Shown here one piece after another: positions 55,147 through 64,000 of a stretch of DNA of 64,000 nt. This DNA is from an uncultured Chthonomonas sp. (GTDB lineage Bacteria; Armatimonadota; Chthonomonadetes; Chthonomonadales; Chthonomonadaceae), in assembly GCA_903859705.1 (NCBI GenBank), contig CAIONQ010000020.1, forward strand, positions 1 to 64,000. The letters are read 5' to 3'. Each line of letters begins with the position of its first letter. Position 1 is the first letter of the stretch. The notes below the pieces were generated by a model. That model saw nothing but the letters and a program-made list of their open reading frames with translations. It did not search any database and had not been told where the DNA came from. The position numbers were made by a program, and so were the translations under genes.

Positions 55147-56265
55147 CTATCGCGGAGCTATGCGCAACTCCTGCACAGGTTTTGCTGCGGGAACGGCACC
55201 GGCGCTATCATCCAGGTAGTTTGCAGGCTCAGGGCGAAGGTATGGAACCACACCCAGGCTGCCATCTGCATATGCTTTGAAGTATCCAAAGCCAAATGTG
55301 CGCCCGGCTGTGGGTTTCCACTTCTTCTCAAGCTTGCTTCCACCGTTGCCGAAGCAAACTTGCTGCAAGCCATTCTTGCCGATGGCAGATATATCGAAAG
55401 CATGAACGTGAGCGCATACATAAGCACGTACCTTTTTATGTGCCTTCAAACTCTTGATCATGGGTTTTGCAGCTTCTGGATCTATTGGTGCATCGCCCTT
55501 TACAGAGTCCGGGTCTATCACATTCCGATGTCCCATCACCACAACACATTTAATGGCGGGGTCCTTCTCAGCCTTAGAAAGGTCGGAATCCAACCATGTA
55601 ACCGGCACCATGCCAATTTTGGTTTCCCCGGTTTCTGGGTCCTTTGTGGTAACGCGGGTATCCGTATCCAGCACAACAAAGTGCACTGGGCCACGGTTGA
55701 AGCTAAAGCTCAAGAATTTTTGATCTGCAACAAGGCCATCGGCAGAATCGGTGGCGGGTGAGGGGCCAATAGCATCTGCAGGCACCAGCCCAGCACTCTT
55801 AACAAGCGCACTCCAAACCCCATCTGTAACCGGGTTGGGCAACTTGGCATCTGCCTTCTTGCGGTTCTTTTCATGGTTGCCAGATATCGCAACGTACTGG
55901 CAGCCATCAGCCCGTGGGAAGGTCTTGATCAAATCTATCCAGGCTGTCATCTGCTTCTTAAGTACCTGCCCCTGATCATCTGCATAACCCAGAACCAGAT
56001 CGCCACCAAAGAAGGCTAGCTCCGGCTTCAGTCCACAGATATCTGTAAGGTTTTGCTTCAACTGTGGAACGTTTGCAGTAGAGATGTTGGAGCTGCCCGC
56101 AGTAACAGCATCTGGCCCATCGATGCGATTGCAACCAAAAAAGGTAAATGTAAGTACAGGTTTTTCCTGCAGACTGGCGGCCGGCACGCCAGGTATTGCC
56201 AGGGAAACCAGGGCAACGCCCAGCAATCCGCGCAAGCCAATACGAATGTGATATCTCATAATCAT
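55147..56265 (-). CDS. Secreted calcineurin-like metallophosphoesterase
   Basis: A 372-residue protein with a signal peptide (RYHIRIGLRGLLGVALVSLAIPGVPAA). Metal-binding blocks are FFGGDLVLG, ISGNHEKN, VVMGHRNV and a C-terminal AHVHAFD. The first aspartate motif usually reads D-x-H; here LTFTFFGCNRID occupies that place, with no histidine, which is unusual. The family hydrolyses phosphomono- or diesters. Exported members act on nucleotides or phospholipids outside the cell. The substrate is not apparent. The ATG two codons downstream is an equal start. Confidence 0.82.
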   Translation of the reverse strand: MIMRYHIRIGLRGLLGVALVSLAIPGVPAASLQEKPVLTFTFFGCNRIDGPDAVTAGSSNISTANVPQLKQNLTDICGLKPELAFFGGDLVLGYADDQGQVLKKQMTAWIDLIKTFPRADGCQYVAISGNHEKNRKKADAKLPNPVTDGVWSALVKSAGLVPADAIGPSPATDSADGLVADQKFLSFSFNRGPVHFVVLDTDTRVTTKDPETGETKIGMVPVTWLDSDLSKAEKDPAIKCVVVMGHRNVIDPDSVKGDAPIDPEAAKPMIKSLKAHKKVRAYVCAHVHAFDISAIGKNGLQQVCFGNGGSKLEKKWKPTAGRTFGFGYFKAYADGSLGVVPYLRPEPANYLDDSAGAVPAAKPVQELRIAPR

Positions 56266-56430
56266 AGCTCCATATGTGCAACTTGCCCGGATATTGGGCT
56301 ATGCATCGGGCTGTAATACTCTGGTTGCAAACAGGCCATTATATCCGGTAAACATTGTGTGGATGTAAACGCAATGTTAAGAGTGCATTAAAAAACCCGT
56401 TCCACTGGTTTTGAAAGGAGGTTCCAGGCA

Positions 56431-56976
56431 ATGGCAGTTGTGCTGATTACCGATCGGTTGCTATTTAGAGATCATGAATCGGCAGATGTGGAGGCCTTCT
56501 GCGCTATGGAGGCAGATGCAGAGGTACGGCGATATGTTGGCGGTGCTCCACGCACCCGCGAGGCTGCTGAGCACAAGTTTAATACCGTGTACCTGCCACC
56601 GGTAACAAACGGCCTTGCCCTATGGGCAACTGTGTACCGGCCAAATCAAACCTACATCGGCTATTGTGGCGTTTACCCGCACTTCAGTTCTGTGGGTGAA
56701 CCCATACCCGGTGAAGGTACGCTTGCATTCTATCTGGCAAGGCAATACTGGGGGCGCGGGTTGGCCACCGAGGCTGGGCGAGCGTTTATTGAACACGGCT
56801 TTGATGTCTTGGGCCTTAACAAAGTTGTTGCCACCGTACAAGAGGGCAATGCTGCTTCGCTCCGCGTATTGCAAAAGCTCAACTTTACGCACACCGGTAC
56901 CGAAGTGGGAAACTTACGAACTTACCACCACTTTGAACTAATTGATAATGTGCCCGGACCCTCGAGCACTATATGA
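56431..56976 (+). CDS. GNAT family N-acetyltransferase (RimJ/RimL-like)
   Basis: A 181-residue protein. AAAGGAGG lies 9 nt before the ATG. It follows the RimJ/RimL layout: TDRLLFRDHESADVEAFCAM, then YIGYCGVYPH, LAFYLARQYWGRGLATEAGRAFIEHGF, and VVATVQEGNAASLRVLQKLNFTH. The acetyl-CoA loop is the QYWGRGLATE block. It acetylates a protein N-terminus or a small molecule; the target is not known. It is a single gene between two divergent units. Confidence 0.9.
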   Translation: MAVVLITDRLLFRDHESADVEAFCAMEADAEVRRYVGGAPRTREAAEHKFNTVYLPPVTNGLALWATVYRPNQTYIGYCGVYPHFSSVGEPIPGEGTLAFYLARQYWGRGLATEAGRAFIEHGFDVLGLNKVVATVQEGNAASLRVLQKLNFTHTGTEVGNLRTYHHFELIDNVPGPSSTI

Positions 56977-57152
56977 AATGGTGTGCGCGTTGTGTATGTG
57001 AATTGAAATTCTGAAAATCGCAGGGATTTTTGCTCACTCGCCTTTTAACACAAACTCCAATTACAAAATACCTGCACCAACTTACGTCTTCAAACCTTCA
57101 AATATACATGCAAAATTGTTGGGGAACTTTGCATATTATCCCCTGCGTCTAA

Positions 57153-57170
57153 TAAGTGAGTACTCGCTTA
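57153..57170 (+). promoter_or_regulatory. Operator 1 of the TetR regulator
   Basis: TAAGTGAGTACTCGCTTA, an 18-bp near-perfect palindrome (one mismatched pair), 69 nt before the tetR start. It matches 13 of 18 positions with operator 2 in front of the RND genes. This size and symmetry fit a TetR-family dimer site, so the regulator probably represses itself. Confidence 0.65.
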
Positions 57171-57238
57171 ATAAAATGTGAATAGAGTAAGTTGAGTGCG
57201 GATCGCACACCAAAGTGGACAGGAAGGGATATTTTCGC

Positions 57239-57832
57239 ATGGGACGCACTGTTACCATCACAGAGAAGCAGATACTGGATGCAGCCCGCGAGGTATTCCT
57301 TGAGGAAGGCTTCAGCGTTAAGACTACGAAAATCGCTCAACGTGCAGGAGTTTCGGAAGGAACTCTATTCAAGAGGTATGCAACGAAAGAAGCGTTGTTC
57401 TTTGCTGCATTGGAAATTGAGCAGAACCCTGCCTGGCACAAGCAAACAGACGAATTAATGGGCAATTGGCTGGGAGAAGATGGCCTTGTCTCACTTTTCG
57501 TCAACATGCTGATCTATTTTAACGACGTCATGCCACGATTGATCACCACCGTTGGCAGTCGTGTAGGGTTAACACCTAAGTCATTTGAAGGTCTATCCGA
57601 AGATCCCCGGAAACGTGATATACGTGTGTTAAGTCAGTTTTTTGATAACGCAATACGTGCTGGATATCTGCGGCAGTGCCAAACAGAAACAATCGCTCAG
57701 ATCCTGATCGGTGCTGCCATCGAGTCTACTTTTGACACAATGTTTGAAAAGAAGCAGAGAACACCTCAAGACTATCGGATGCAGGCAGAAAGCATCCTTG
57801 ATATTGTCTGGAATGGCATCAGGTCTTCCTGA
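57239..57832 (+). CDS. TetR/AcrR family transcriptional regulator of the RND operon
   Basis: A 197-residue repressor. ATG 57239 has GGAAGGGA 9 nt upstream; a GTG 24 nt earlier lacks a ribosome site. Residues about 7-55 are the DNA-binding domain: ILDAAREVFLEEGFSVKTTKIAQRAGVSEGTLFKRYATKEALF. The rest is the helical ligand-binding part, which varies within the family. It lies 185 nt upstream of a divided efflux operon on the same strand, and palindromes of the same type precede both units. It probably releases the efflux genes on binding a toxic compound. Confidence 0.88.
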   Translation: MGRTVTITEKQILDAAREVFLEEGFSVKTTKIAQRAGVSEGTLFKRYATKEALFFAALEIEQNPAWHKQTDELMGNWLGEDGLVSLFVNMLIYFNDVMPRLITTVGSRVGLTPKSFEGLSEDPRKRDIRVLSQFFDNAIRAGYLRQCQTETIAQILIGAAIESTFDTMFEKKQRTPQDYRMQAESILDIVWNGIRSS

Positions 57833-57863
57833 ATACCCTTTTTTTGTAATGAACACCGAAATC

Positions 57864-57895
57864 CGCACTTATCAACACACAAATTAATAAGTGCG
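57864..57895 (+). repeat. Perfect 9-bp inverted repeat overlapping operator 2
   Basis: CGCACTTAT at 57864-57872 and ATAAGTGCG at 57887-57895, loop 14 nt. It lies 31 nt after the tetR stop. It may be an extra TetR half-site pair, or a hairpin ending the tetR transcript, or both. Confidence 0.45.
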
Positions 57896-57905
57896 CAGTC
57901 ACTAA
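57888..57905 (+). promoter_or_regulatory. Operator 2 of the TetR regulator, before the RND operon
   Basis: TAAGTGCGCAGTCACTAA, an 18-bp imperfect palindrome of the same length and outline as operator 1, 112 nt before the membrane fusion protein gene. It shares TAAGTG and most central positions with operator 1. Confidence 0.6.
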
Positions 57906-58017
57906 ACAAAACGACACTTCGTCCCGTTCCATCCTTTCCTCTTAAATCTCAGAGAGGACTGCCAGGGACATGACTGAGCAGCTTTGCTGGGCTTTCCGTT
58001 ACGGATAAGGAGCAACT

Positions 58018-59610
58018 ATGAATACACGAACATACAGCCTAATATTTGCGGCGCTAACTGCAACCACACTTACGGGGTGCAAACCATCACCGCCGCATGC
58101 TGAACCTGAGGTACCTGCTGGCAAATCGGCTGTGGCCGTAATTACAGAGTCAACCCGAACAGGAGATGTTGTGCAAATTACCACCGTTTCTGGTTCGTTG
58201 GTGGCTATGCAGGATGTTGCGCTCTCTGCCAAGCAGGGTGGACACCTGACTGAAATGGCAGTACGTGTAGGTGACCAAGTTGCCGCAGGGCAGGTGTTGG
58301 CACGCGTGGGTGCACAGGATTTAGAGTCGCAAGTGCGCACTGCAGAGGCAAGCGTGCAATCTGCCATGGCAAGGCTTGAGCAAGCACGGGCAGCGTACAA
58401 CCAGCAAAAGGTGAACGCAGAAGCGGCCATCACCTCGGCCCGGGCCGCATTAAACCAGCAGGTTGCCACTTCCGATGCCGCGGTGCGATCCGCTCAATCC
58501 ATGCTCACCGCTTCGCGTTCCAGCCTTTCTGCCTTGCAGGAGGGTGCGCGCCCAGAAGAGCGTCAGCAGACACAGGCAGCACTCGCCACCGCACAGGCCA
58601 ATTTCAACAAAGCCCAGAGCGACCTAAACCGCTACGTAAAGCTACATAATGCCGGGGCCGTTTCGGACGCGGAATTGGATCTGTATCAGAACACGCGCGA
58701 AGTAGCGCTTGCCAATTTAAACTCTGCTCGCGCTGCTCTTAAACTACAACAGGAAGGCAGCCGACACCAGGATGTTGAGCAAAGTAAAGAAAGAGTGCGG
58801 CAGGCTGAAGAGAGTTTGCGACAGGCGCAGGCAGCGCGCGCAGTGGATGAAGTAAAGCGAGCTGATTTACAAAATGCGCTTGCAAACCAGGCTCAAAATC
58901 AGATAAAGCTGGCAGATATACATGCGGCTCAGGCAGCTGTGCAACAGGCACAATACGCTCTCGATATTGCTAAGCAGGGAGTTTTGGATGCCATAGTGCG
59001 CTCACCAATTAATGGCGTCGTCACTGCACGTTCAGCCGAGCCTGGCCAGGTTGTTTCCTCAGGCTCCACTTTGCTGCACGTGATTGGGCTTGAAGACGTG
59101 TATTTCGAACCAACGGTCTCGGATACGGCTATGGCAGAGCTGAGAGTAGGTCAAGCTGTACAAACACGCGTTGATGCGTTTCCGGGTCGCACTTTTCAGG
59201 GTCGGATAACCCGCATCTACCCTCAAGGATCTGCCAACAGCCGTACTGTCTCCGTGCGGATAACAGTGGAGCAGGCGCGTGGATTACTCCGCCCCAACAT
59301 GTTTGCGCAGGGCGACATAACCACCGCAATCCACCACAACGCTGTTATGGTGCCGAACAGAGCGCTGGTGCAGGCAGCCTCCAAAGCTACGAACGGTGCC
59401 GCGCAATTACTGGTTTTCACTGTAGAGAATGGATCCGCACATCAATACCATGTTACTACGGGCCTAAAGGCAGATAAAGGGGATTGGATTGAGGTTAAGG
59501 GACTTCCTGCATCAGCAGCGGTAGTCGTTCTGGGGCAAGATAGTCTCCACGACGGCCAGAACGTAACAATCACGCCACAAACTGTTAACAATCAGTCCGG
59601 CGTTCGCTGA
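58018..59610 (+). CDS. RND efflux periplasmic adaptor (membrane fusion) lipoprotein
   Basis: A 530-residue adaptor. Lipobox LTGC with C21 anchors it to the inner membrane. A split lipoyl-like domain (DVALSAKQGGHLTEMAVRVGDQVAAGQVLARVGAQDLESQ before, LDAIVRSPINGVVTARSAEPGQVVSSG after) flanks a very long alpha-helical hairpin rich in alanine and glutamine, at about residues 100-310. This hairpin is longer than in typical HlyD/AcrA proteins. Then come the beta-barrel and membrane-proximal parts. It links the inner-membrane pump at 59629 to the TolC-type protein at 62935. It starts 18 nt upstream of the pump gene's end-to-start gap. Confidence 0.9.
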   Translation: MNTRTYSLIFAALTATTLTGCKPSPPHAEPEVPAGKSAVAVITESTRTGDVVQITTVSGSLVAMQDVALSAKQGGHLTEMAVRVGDQVAAGQVLARVGAQDLESQVRTAEASVQSAMARLEQARAAYNQQKVNAEAAITSARAALNQQVATSDAAVRSAQSMLTASRSSLSALQEGARPEERQQTQAALATAQANFNKAQSDLNRYVKLHNAGAVSDAELDLYQNTREVALANLNSARAALKLQQEGSRHQDVEQSKERVRQAEESLRQAQAARAVDEVKRADLQNALANQAQNQIKLADIHAAQAAVQQAQYALDIAKQGVLDAIVRSPINGVVTARSAEPGQVVSSGSTLLHVIGLEDVYFEPTVSDTAMAELRVGQAVQTRVDAFPGRTFQGRITRIYPQGSANSRTVSVRITVEQARGLLRPNMFAQGDITTAIHHNAVMVPNRALVQAASKATNGAAQLLVFTVENGSAHQYHVTTGLKADKGDWIEVKGLPASAAVVVLGQDSLHDGQNVTITPQTVNNQSGVR

Positions 59611-59628
59611 CCCATAGGAGCTACGATC

Positions 59629-62600
59629 ATGCAATGGCTTGCAAGAATCTCAGTGAAGCGTCCGGTCTTCGCAGCGGTCATCATCCTGGCTTTGTGCGTC
59701 ACGGGTGCCTACTCCTTCTTCCAGTTAGGATTGGAGCAAAATCCCAATGTCGACTCGCCAACTATTAGCGTCTCTACAACCTACAAGGGAGCATCGGCCG
59801 AGGAGATCGATACTGCGGTTACAGAACAGATAGAAAAACAGGTTAATTCGATCTCGGCTATCGACAATATCTCGTCTGTATCTTCAGAAGGTATCTCGAC
59901 TGTTACAATCACTTTCAATCTGGAAAAAAGTAGTGACGTCGCATTTTCTGAAGTTCAGTCGAAGGTAAATCTGGCCCTACCGAGCCTACCACAGGGTGTT
60001 GACCAACCCTCGGTACAAAAGTTTGCTCTCGATTCTTCCCCGATTATCAACTTTACCCTTACAGCTCCGAATGAATCAATTCGAAATCTATCGGAGTATG
60101 CCGACAAAACGCTGCGCCCCCAGTTAGAATCAATAAGTGGCGTTGGGCAGGCCAGCATTGTTGGGGGCCAATTACGGCAGATCAACGTGCAATTGGATCC
60201 TGTACGTCTACGCGCCTTCGAATTAACCGCCGTTGCAGTCAGGAATGCTCTATCCAGCCAGAATGTTAACTTGCCTGGTGGCACAATTGAGCACGGTGCT
60301 ACGCGCATTTCCGTGCGTACAGAAGGGCGCTTTAGCAATGTAGAAGCGTTGAAATCCCTCGTTATCGCCAATAAGGATGGGCACGCCGTATTGCTGAAGG
60401 ATGTTGCCGAAGTGCAGGATGGGCAACAGGATGCCACATCGCTGGCCCGTGTAAACGGTAAGCCATCGGTATTAGTACAGGTATCCAAACAAAGTGGAGC
60501 AAATACAGTTGCCGTTATCAGTAGTGTAAAAGAACGGCTGGCTGAGTTAAAACCAAAGTTGCCAGCTGGCTACTCGATGCAGATTACGAGCGATAGTTCG
60601 GTATTCATCAATGCATCCGTTAAGACCGTCGAAGAGCATCTCATCCTCGGTTCTATTCTCGCAGCCGTAGTCGTTTTGCTATTCTTGAAGGATTGGCGTT
60701 CCACGCTAATCTCGTCTCTGGCTATCCCCGCTTCTATAATCGCCACGTTCGCCTTCATGCGGGTGATGGGCTTTACACTTAATACAATCACGCTCCTGGC
60801 ACTTACGCTATGTGTCGGCATAGTTATAGACGATGCGATCCTTGTGCTGGAAAACATCTACCGGTTTATCCAGGAGAAAAACATGGAGCCTGGCGAGGCC
60901 GCCATTAAGGCGACCGAAGAGATAGGACTGGCTGTTCTCGCCACAACGCTATCCCTTATCGCCATATTCCTGCCAGTTGGCTTTATGGCGGGAATACTCG
61001 GCCGCTTCATGACCTCTTTTGGGTTAACCATGGCGTTCGCGATCTTCATTTCTTTAATTGTTGCATTCACGCTGACGCCAATGCTGGGTTCGCGCTGGTT
61101 ACGCCGTGCAAGAGAAAGCAGCATCACGCCGCAATCAGGTAAACGGGGCCAAGGCTGTGACAATCTGGCAGAGATCCAGCCGTCACAACCACAGGAGCAC
61201 CCGGATGTACCAACCAGGCGCGCCAATGGCGCGTTGGAACCCGAATTTGAGCCAGACAAAACCGGTCTGTACCATGCCCTCGAAATGGCGTACTGGCGCC
61301 TATTGCGCTGGTCGCTCAACCACAGATGGGTGATTATTTTGCTGTGTGTGGTTACCTTCCTCAGCAGTGGCCCTTTGCTGCTATCGGTGAATAAAGAGTT
61401 CCTGCCTTCCGATGATCAGAGCGAGTTTGTGGTCTCTGTGCGTGCACCGGAAGGCTTCTCTCTCAAGGCAACCAGCGACCTCATGGAGCAGATTGCCGCA
61501 GACATTCGCCGACTGCCAGATATCAAGTACACGGTAGTAACGGTTGGGTCGGACTCTCAAAGCACTGCCAATGCCGGCGACATTGATGTGCGCATGCAGG
61601 AGATAGACGACCGCAAGGGTCGGGACGACGAATTCAAGATGATTGAACGCGTTCGAAACGAAGTGTTGTCTCACTATCCCAAAACACTGCGCACAACAGT
61701 TTCGGCAGCCAGCCCATTTGGCAGCGGATCCATGCCTTCGGTAACGTATGTCATCACCGGGCCAGATATAAATCTTCTGGATGAGGCCAGCAATAGATTG
61801 ATGGAGGAAGTAAAAAAGATACCGGGTGTGGCAGATGTCGACAGTTCTGCGGCAAGCGGAAACCCAGAACTACGGCTTAATATCCGCCGAGATGCTGCTT
61901 CAGACCTCGGTGTCTCTGCAACAGACATTGCCACAACGGCGCAGATTGTTGTGGCGGGCCTTAAGGCATCTGATTACTCGGAAGGCGGACGCCTCTACGA
62001 TATCAACCTTCGCGCCGGGCCAGATTACCGTCAGGGAGGCCAGGATCTAAATCTTTTCACCGTACCGAGCACAAAGCCAGGGCTAAACACTGTGCCATTT
62101 GATCAGGTTATCGCCTACAAAGACAGCAAAGGGGCATCCAGCATTAAGCGCTACGCCCGGCAACGCCAGGTAACGTTATCCATCAATACCCTGCCAGGAG
62201 CTTCGCAGCAAACTGTTCAGGATGCCGTAGACCGCGCATACAAGAAGCTCAACCTTGGGCAGCAGTACACCGGGCAGTTCGGCTCATTTAGCAAAGAGAT
62301 GGGGAAAGCCTTCGTATCTTTTGGGGTTGTCCTGTTGCTGGCATTCACCTTTATCTATCTAATTCTGGCCGCGCAGTTCGAGTCATGGATACATCCATTC
62401 ACCATCCTCGTATCCTTGCCGCTTTCGATTCCGTTCGGCTTGCTGTCATTGCGAATGACGGGTGGCTCAATCAATCTGTACTCAATGCTCGGCATCCTGG
62501 TGCTTTTTGGCGTTGTTAAGAAAAACTCAATTCTACAGGTGGATCATGCCAACCAGCTGCGTGCCCAGGGAATTGAGAGAACCGAAGCAGTGCTGCGCTC

Positions 62601-62865
62601 CAGCCGAGATAGATTGAGACCCATTTTGATGACAACCGTTGCGTTTGTAGCAGGCATGCTGCCTCTTGCCTTTGCCAGGGGCATCGGCGCCACAACCAGC
62701 CACTCAACGGGAGACATCATCATCGGTGGCCAAACACTCTCACTGCTTCTTACTCTGGTGGCCACGCCCGTAATCTATACCCTTGCGGATGACTTTACGA
62801 AGGCGACAGCTCAAACAAAAGCTCGCATACAGGCGCTTTTGCATGGCGGGCAACCTCCGTACTGA
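59629..62865 (+). CDS. RND efflux pump inner-membrane transporter (HAE1/AcrB-like)
   Basis: A 1078-residue pump, slightly longer than AcrB. The start MQWLARISVKRPVFAAVIILAL gives the first transmembrane helix; two large periplasmic loops and two groups of further helices follow. Helix 4 has GIVIDDAILVLENIYR, with the paired aspartates of the proton relay. A hydrophilic cytoplasmic linker near residues 500-545, between the halves, is rich in glutamine, proline and charge. The second half ends with the usual LRMTGGSINLYSMLGILVLFGVVKKNSILQVDHANQLR. It pumps drugs, detergents or metabolites out at the cost of proton motive force. Confidence 0.94.
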   Translation: MQWLARISVKRPVFAAVIILALCVTGAYSFFQLGLEQNPNVDSPTISVSTTYKGASAEEIDTAVTEQIEKQVNSISAIDNISSVSSEGISTVTITFNLEKSSDVAFSEVQSKVNLALPSLPQGVDQPSVQKFALDSSPIINFTLTAPNESIRNLSEYADKTLRPQLESISGVGQASIVGGQLRQINVQLDPVRLRAFELTAVAVRNALSSQNVNLPGGTIEHGATRISVRTEGRFSNVEALKSLVIANKDGHAVLLKDVAEVQDGQQDATSLARVNGKPSVLVQVSKQSGANTVAVISSVKERLAELKPKLPAGYSMQITSDSSVFINASVKTVEEHLILGSILAAVVVLLFLKDWRSTLISSLAIPASIIATFAFMRVMGFTLNTITLLALTLCVGIVIDDAILVLENIYRFIQEKNMEPGEAAIKATEEIGLAVLATTLSLIAIFLPVGFMAGILGRFMTSFGLTMAFAIFISLIVAFTLTPMLGSRWLRRARESSITPQSGKRGQGCDNLAEIQPSQPQEHPDVPTRRANGALEPEFEPDKTGLYHALEMAYWRLLRWSLNHRWVIILLCVVTFLSSGPLLLSVNKEFLPSDDQSEFVVSVRAPEGFSLKATSDLMEQIAADIRRLPDIKYTVVTVGSDSQSTANAGDIDVRMQEIDDRKGRDDEFKMIERVRNEVLSHYPKTLRTTVSAASPFGSGSMPSVTYVITGPDINLLDEASNRLMEEVKKIPGVADVDSSAASGNPELRLNIRRDAASDLGVSATDIATTAQIVVAGLKASDYSEGGRLYDINLRAGPDYRQGGQDLNLFTVPSTKPGLNTVPFDQVIAYKDSKGASSIKRYARQRQVTLSINTLPGASQQTVQDAVDRAYKKLNLGQQYTGQFGSFSKEMGKAFVSFGVVLLLAFTFIYLILAAQFESWIHPFTILVSLPLSIPFGLLSLRMTGGSINLYSMLGILVLFGVVKKNSILQVDHANQLRAQGIERTEAVLRSSRDRLRPILMTTVAFVAGMLPLAFARGIGATTSHSTGDIIIGGQTLSLLLTLVATPVIYTLADDFTKATAQTKARIQALLHGGQPPY

Positions 62866-62934
62866 TGCAGCGATGAGCTGCGATGAGCTACGGTGAGTTT
62901 CTATCTACTCAATTTCGATCCAGGTTATACAACC

Positions 62935-64000
62935 ATGAAAACAACACATAAAACAAACACAAATGCCAGTAAGCGCAGCGTGCCGCAGAAACAAGAGTTC
63001 ACCAGAGTACCAACGATCTCTCGACGAATAGGGACATTGGGTACGGCACCTTTCGTTGTAATTCTCTGCTTGCCGGCACTCATCGCAGGGGCGCAAGGCA
63101 ATTCAACAACGAGCACTGCCACAGAGCATTCACTCTCAGCGTTGAAAACGGGTAAAGCGCTTCCACAATCTCCCGGCCAAGAAGCGCTCACTGGCAAATT
63201 GCAATCCCAACCGCTTACCATCGACGATGTAGTAACTCTGGCGCTTGCAAACAATCGGACATTGGCCACGGCTGTAGAATCCTACAGGCAGTCTCAAGGC
63301 ACCACAGCAAGTGCCCGCGCTGGCTTAAACCCAACATTGAAGGTCAATTACGCCCTCACGCGCTACAGTCAGGAACAGGCCGCTAATCTAGGTGGGCAAT
63401 CCGTGGTAATTCAGGAGCAGTATGTCAACCAGCTCAACGCTGGCCTGAACCTTCCAATTGACATCACTGGTGAACTGCATGCCGCCGTTAACCAGGCCAA
63501 TTACCAACAACTTGCCGCCAGGCTGGAGGTTAACAGAGTTCGCAATCAGATAGTTCTGGATGTGAAGAGTGCATTCTATGAAGTGTTGCGAGATCAGGCA
63601 CTGGTAAATGCGGCACAGGGCAACCTGCAAAACGCGATAGATCGCCTGACAGATGCACAACTTCGGCTAAGTGCAGGAACAGTAGCACACATCGATGTTA
63701 CACGCGCTCAATCCGACGTAGCGAGCGCACAGCAAACCGTGATTAAGAACAGAAGTGCGCTGAGCCTGGCCTTTGCAAAAGTCAACAAAACCATCGGTTT
63801 GAATATCAATACCGTGTATATGTTGACTACTAAGAACGCCGTCAACCTTCCTGCGGGTGCAACGGACACCACGTTTGGATATATCGTGCCAGATGTCAAA
63901 CCCTCTCCCCCACCTGAAAACGGTTTAACAGGGGAAATTGGACATTCGTTAGGCGACCATGGAGCGGCTCAGGTTGCACAGATGCAGCAGTTCGTGGTTG
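62935..64000 (+). CDS. TolC-family outer membrane efflux protein, 5' part
   Basis: At least 355 codons, open through the window end. The start at ATG 62935 has a weak ribosome site. A charged leader of about 38 residues precedes a hydrophobic segment (PFVVILCLPALIAGAQG), so the export signal is unusually far in. The mature part shows TIDDVVTLALANN, the first OEP-domain helix, then ARAGLNPTLKVNYALT, VRNQIVLDVKSAFYEVLRDQ and ARLEVNR in the repeated helix-strand pattern. The gene follows the pump by 69 nt and completes the tripartite system. A later ATG inside the leader was not found. Confidence 0.88.
   Translation, partial: MKTTHKTNTNASKRSVPQKQEFTRVPTISRRIGTLGTAPFVVILCLPALIAGAQGNSTTSTATEHSLSALKTGKALPQSPGQEALTGKLQSQPLTIDDVVTLALANNRTLATAVESYRQSQGTTASARAGLNPTLKVNYALTRYSQEQAANLGGQSVVIQEQYVNQLNAGLNLPIDITGELHAAVNQANYQQLAARLEVNRVRNQIVLDVKSAFYEVLRDQALVNAAQGNLQNAIDRLTDAQLRLSAGTVAHIDVTRAQSDVASAQQTVIKNRSALSLAFAKVNKTIGLNINTVYMLTTKNAVNLPAGATDTTFGYIVPDVKPSPPPENGLTGEIGHSLGDHGAAQVAQMQQFVV

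Noticed and set aside
1-64000. tRNA or rRNA genes, CRISPR arrays, insertion sequences or phage genes
   Set aside because: No T-loop-like motif in a cloverleaf setting, no regular spaced repeats and no transposase or integrase were seen on reading the window.

Overview
The window most resembles a chromosomal segment of a diderm member of the Armatimonadota. This is an inference from three DUF1559-type pseudopilin proteins whose N-termini carry the hydrophobic helix followed by [11 protein letters not shown]-like and CLSN-like motifs typical of that phylum. Other Gram-negative-like traits agree: a TolC-type outer membrane protein, apolipoprotein N-acyltransferase, several lipoproteins and a PEP-CTERM-tagged protein. 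The region looks like ordinary chromosome. I saw no transposase, integrase, phage gene, CRISPR array, rRNA or tRNA.

Layout. 1-2.5 kb: tail of a PLP decarboxylase, a TlpA-like thioredoxin-fold protein and a KBL-type acyltransferase. 2.5-8.4 kb: a strong sigma-70-like promoter, a 59-codon ORF, a sulfonate/nitrate-type ABC transporter (lipoprotein, ATPase, permease), a pseudopilin and a ferredoxin-type sulfite/nitrite reductase, ending in a terminator. 8.4-20.4 kb: a large secreted glycoside hydrolase, uvrB, a fasciclin protein, a B12-binding MerR regulator with tspO just downstream, a second large glycan-active candidate and a NUDIX protein. 20.4-28.5 kb: a TPR/redoxin protein, a clostripain-like lipoprotein, an unknown lipoprotein, lnt with an alpha/beta hydrolase, and a ZIP transporter. 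28.5-35.4 kb (minus strand): a SigA-like sigma factor behind a gene-free stretch of about 690 bases, a helicase-less XPB-N/WYL-like protein, and a DprE1/DprE2-like pair. 35.6-43.7 kb: a pseudopilin, mfd, and a pyruvate dehydrogenase E1alpha/E1beta/E2 operon. 43.7-56.3 kb: GH51 arabinofuranosidase, DUF952, NHL/PEP-CTERM protein, prs, a membrane protein, an SRPBCC protein, an M16 peptidase pair, a pseudopilin and a metallophosphoesterase. 56.4-64 kb: a GNAT enzyme and a TetR-controlled tripartite RND efflux operon running off the end.

How parts fit together. UvrB and Mfd are two components of nucleotide-excision repair. The ABC transporter plus reductase look like sulfur (or nitrogen) assimilation. 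The three glycan-active proteins suggest plant or microbial polysaccharide use. Lnt fits the many lipobox proteins. The TetR gene and the RND operon are each preceded by a related 18-bp inverted repeat, suggesting one autoregulated efflux module.

The observations most worth following are the DprE1/DprE2-like pair with alanine at the benzothiazinone-target cysteine position, the B12-MerR/TspO pair with a near-leaderless consensus promoter, the twin TetR operators, the sigma factor with altered -10-reading residues, and the unrecognised small ORF behind the consensus promoter at 2561-2590.
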